Assembly: GCA_945952575.1 (NCBI GenBank)
Contig: CAMFIY010000205.1
Coordinates: 1-5,556, forward strand
Reading direction: 5' to 3'
DNA length: 5,556 nt
Origin: an uncultured Leucobacter sp.
Lineage (GTDB): Bacteria > Actinomycetota > Actinomycetes > Actinomycetales > Microbacteriaceae
A program made the position numbers and the translations under genes. The first letter of the stretch is position 1. Every line of letters starts with the position of its first letter. The notes under the pieces are model-generated. The model saw nothing but the letters and a program-made list of their open reading frames with translations, made no database searches and was not told the DNA's origin. Of this stretch, positions 5,476 to 5,556 are shown in pieces.

Positions 5476-5502
5476 CATTCAGGTACACGGCAACGTGTGC
5501 GT

Positions 5503-5556
5503 GCGGATGTAGCGCAGTTGGTAGCGCATCACCTTGCCAAGGTGAGGGTCGCGAGT
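5503..5556 (+). tRNA. tRNA-Gly (anticodon GCC), 3' end cut by the window
   Basis: The 5' acceptor strand GCGGATG, the D-arm GCGCAGTTGGTAGCGC and the anticodon arm TCACC/GGTGA with loop TTGCCAA are visible, giving anticodon GCC. The variable loop and the start of the T-arm (GCGAGT) are present. The last roughly 20 nt, including the 3' acceptor strand, lie outside the window. Confidence 0.93.

Noticed and set aside
4496..5488. Minus-strand open frame of 330 codons spanning tRNA-Val
   Set aside because: It crosses a complete tRNA gene and is Arg/Gly-rich. The overlapping 186-codon frame has a proper signal peptide.
5300..5502. A short protein gene or attachment site between the tRNAs
   Set aside because: Only the two promoters and a leader hairpin are supported. 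There is no integrase, tRNA-fragment repeat or coding frame with start signals.
1..5556. CRISPR array, insertion sequence or toxin-antitoxin module
   Set aside because: No regularly spaced repeats, terminal inverted repeats, transposase motifs or small paired genes were found.

Overview
The window is high-GC DNA from an actinobacterium, most likely Micrococcales and probably Microbacteriaceae. Three things point there. Codons are strongly biased to G/C in the third position. On the minus strand the gene order is thrS, then a HIT-family gene close to mycobacterial Rv2613c, then yebC. The one complete tRNA gene does not encode its CCA end. The genus is an inference; I could not run a search.

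Layout. Positions 1-2955 (minus strand) hold an apparent operon: thrS (threonyl-tRNA synthetase), a HIT-family nucleotide hydrolase/phosphorylase whose start overlaps the thrS stop, and the first 124 codons of a YebC-family protein that runs off the left edge. Positions 2956-3137 are a divergent intergenic region with candidate promoters, a palindrome over the thrS -10 and a structured leader. Positions 3138-4553 (plus strand) encode a 471-residue exported protein with an IPT/TIG-like domain, a propeller-like remainder and a calcium-loop-like DxDxDG motif. Positions 4554-4614 are a short convergent gap with a hairpin. Positions 4615-5175 (minus strand) encode a 186-residue exported protein whose C-terminus resembles a 3D/double-psi beta-barrel domain; it has no visible ribosome binding site and may be read from a leaderless mRNA. 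Next come tRNA-Val(CAC) on the minus strand and a truncated tRNA-Gly(GCC) on the plus strand. Their divergent promoters share a nearly identical 15-nt block.

The left half is housekeeping: tRNA charging, nucleotide clean-up and YebC-type control or translation support. The two exported proteins are conserved-looking but uncharacterised and are the least explained part of the window. All five protein genes start with GTG. I found no mobile element, CRISPR array, toxin-antitoxin pair or convincing new multi-gene system. The best leads are the two exported proteins, the leaderless start and the shared tRNA promoter block.
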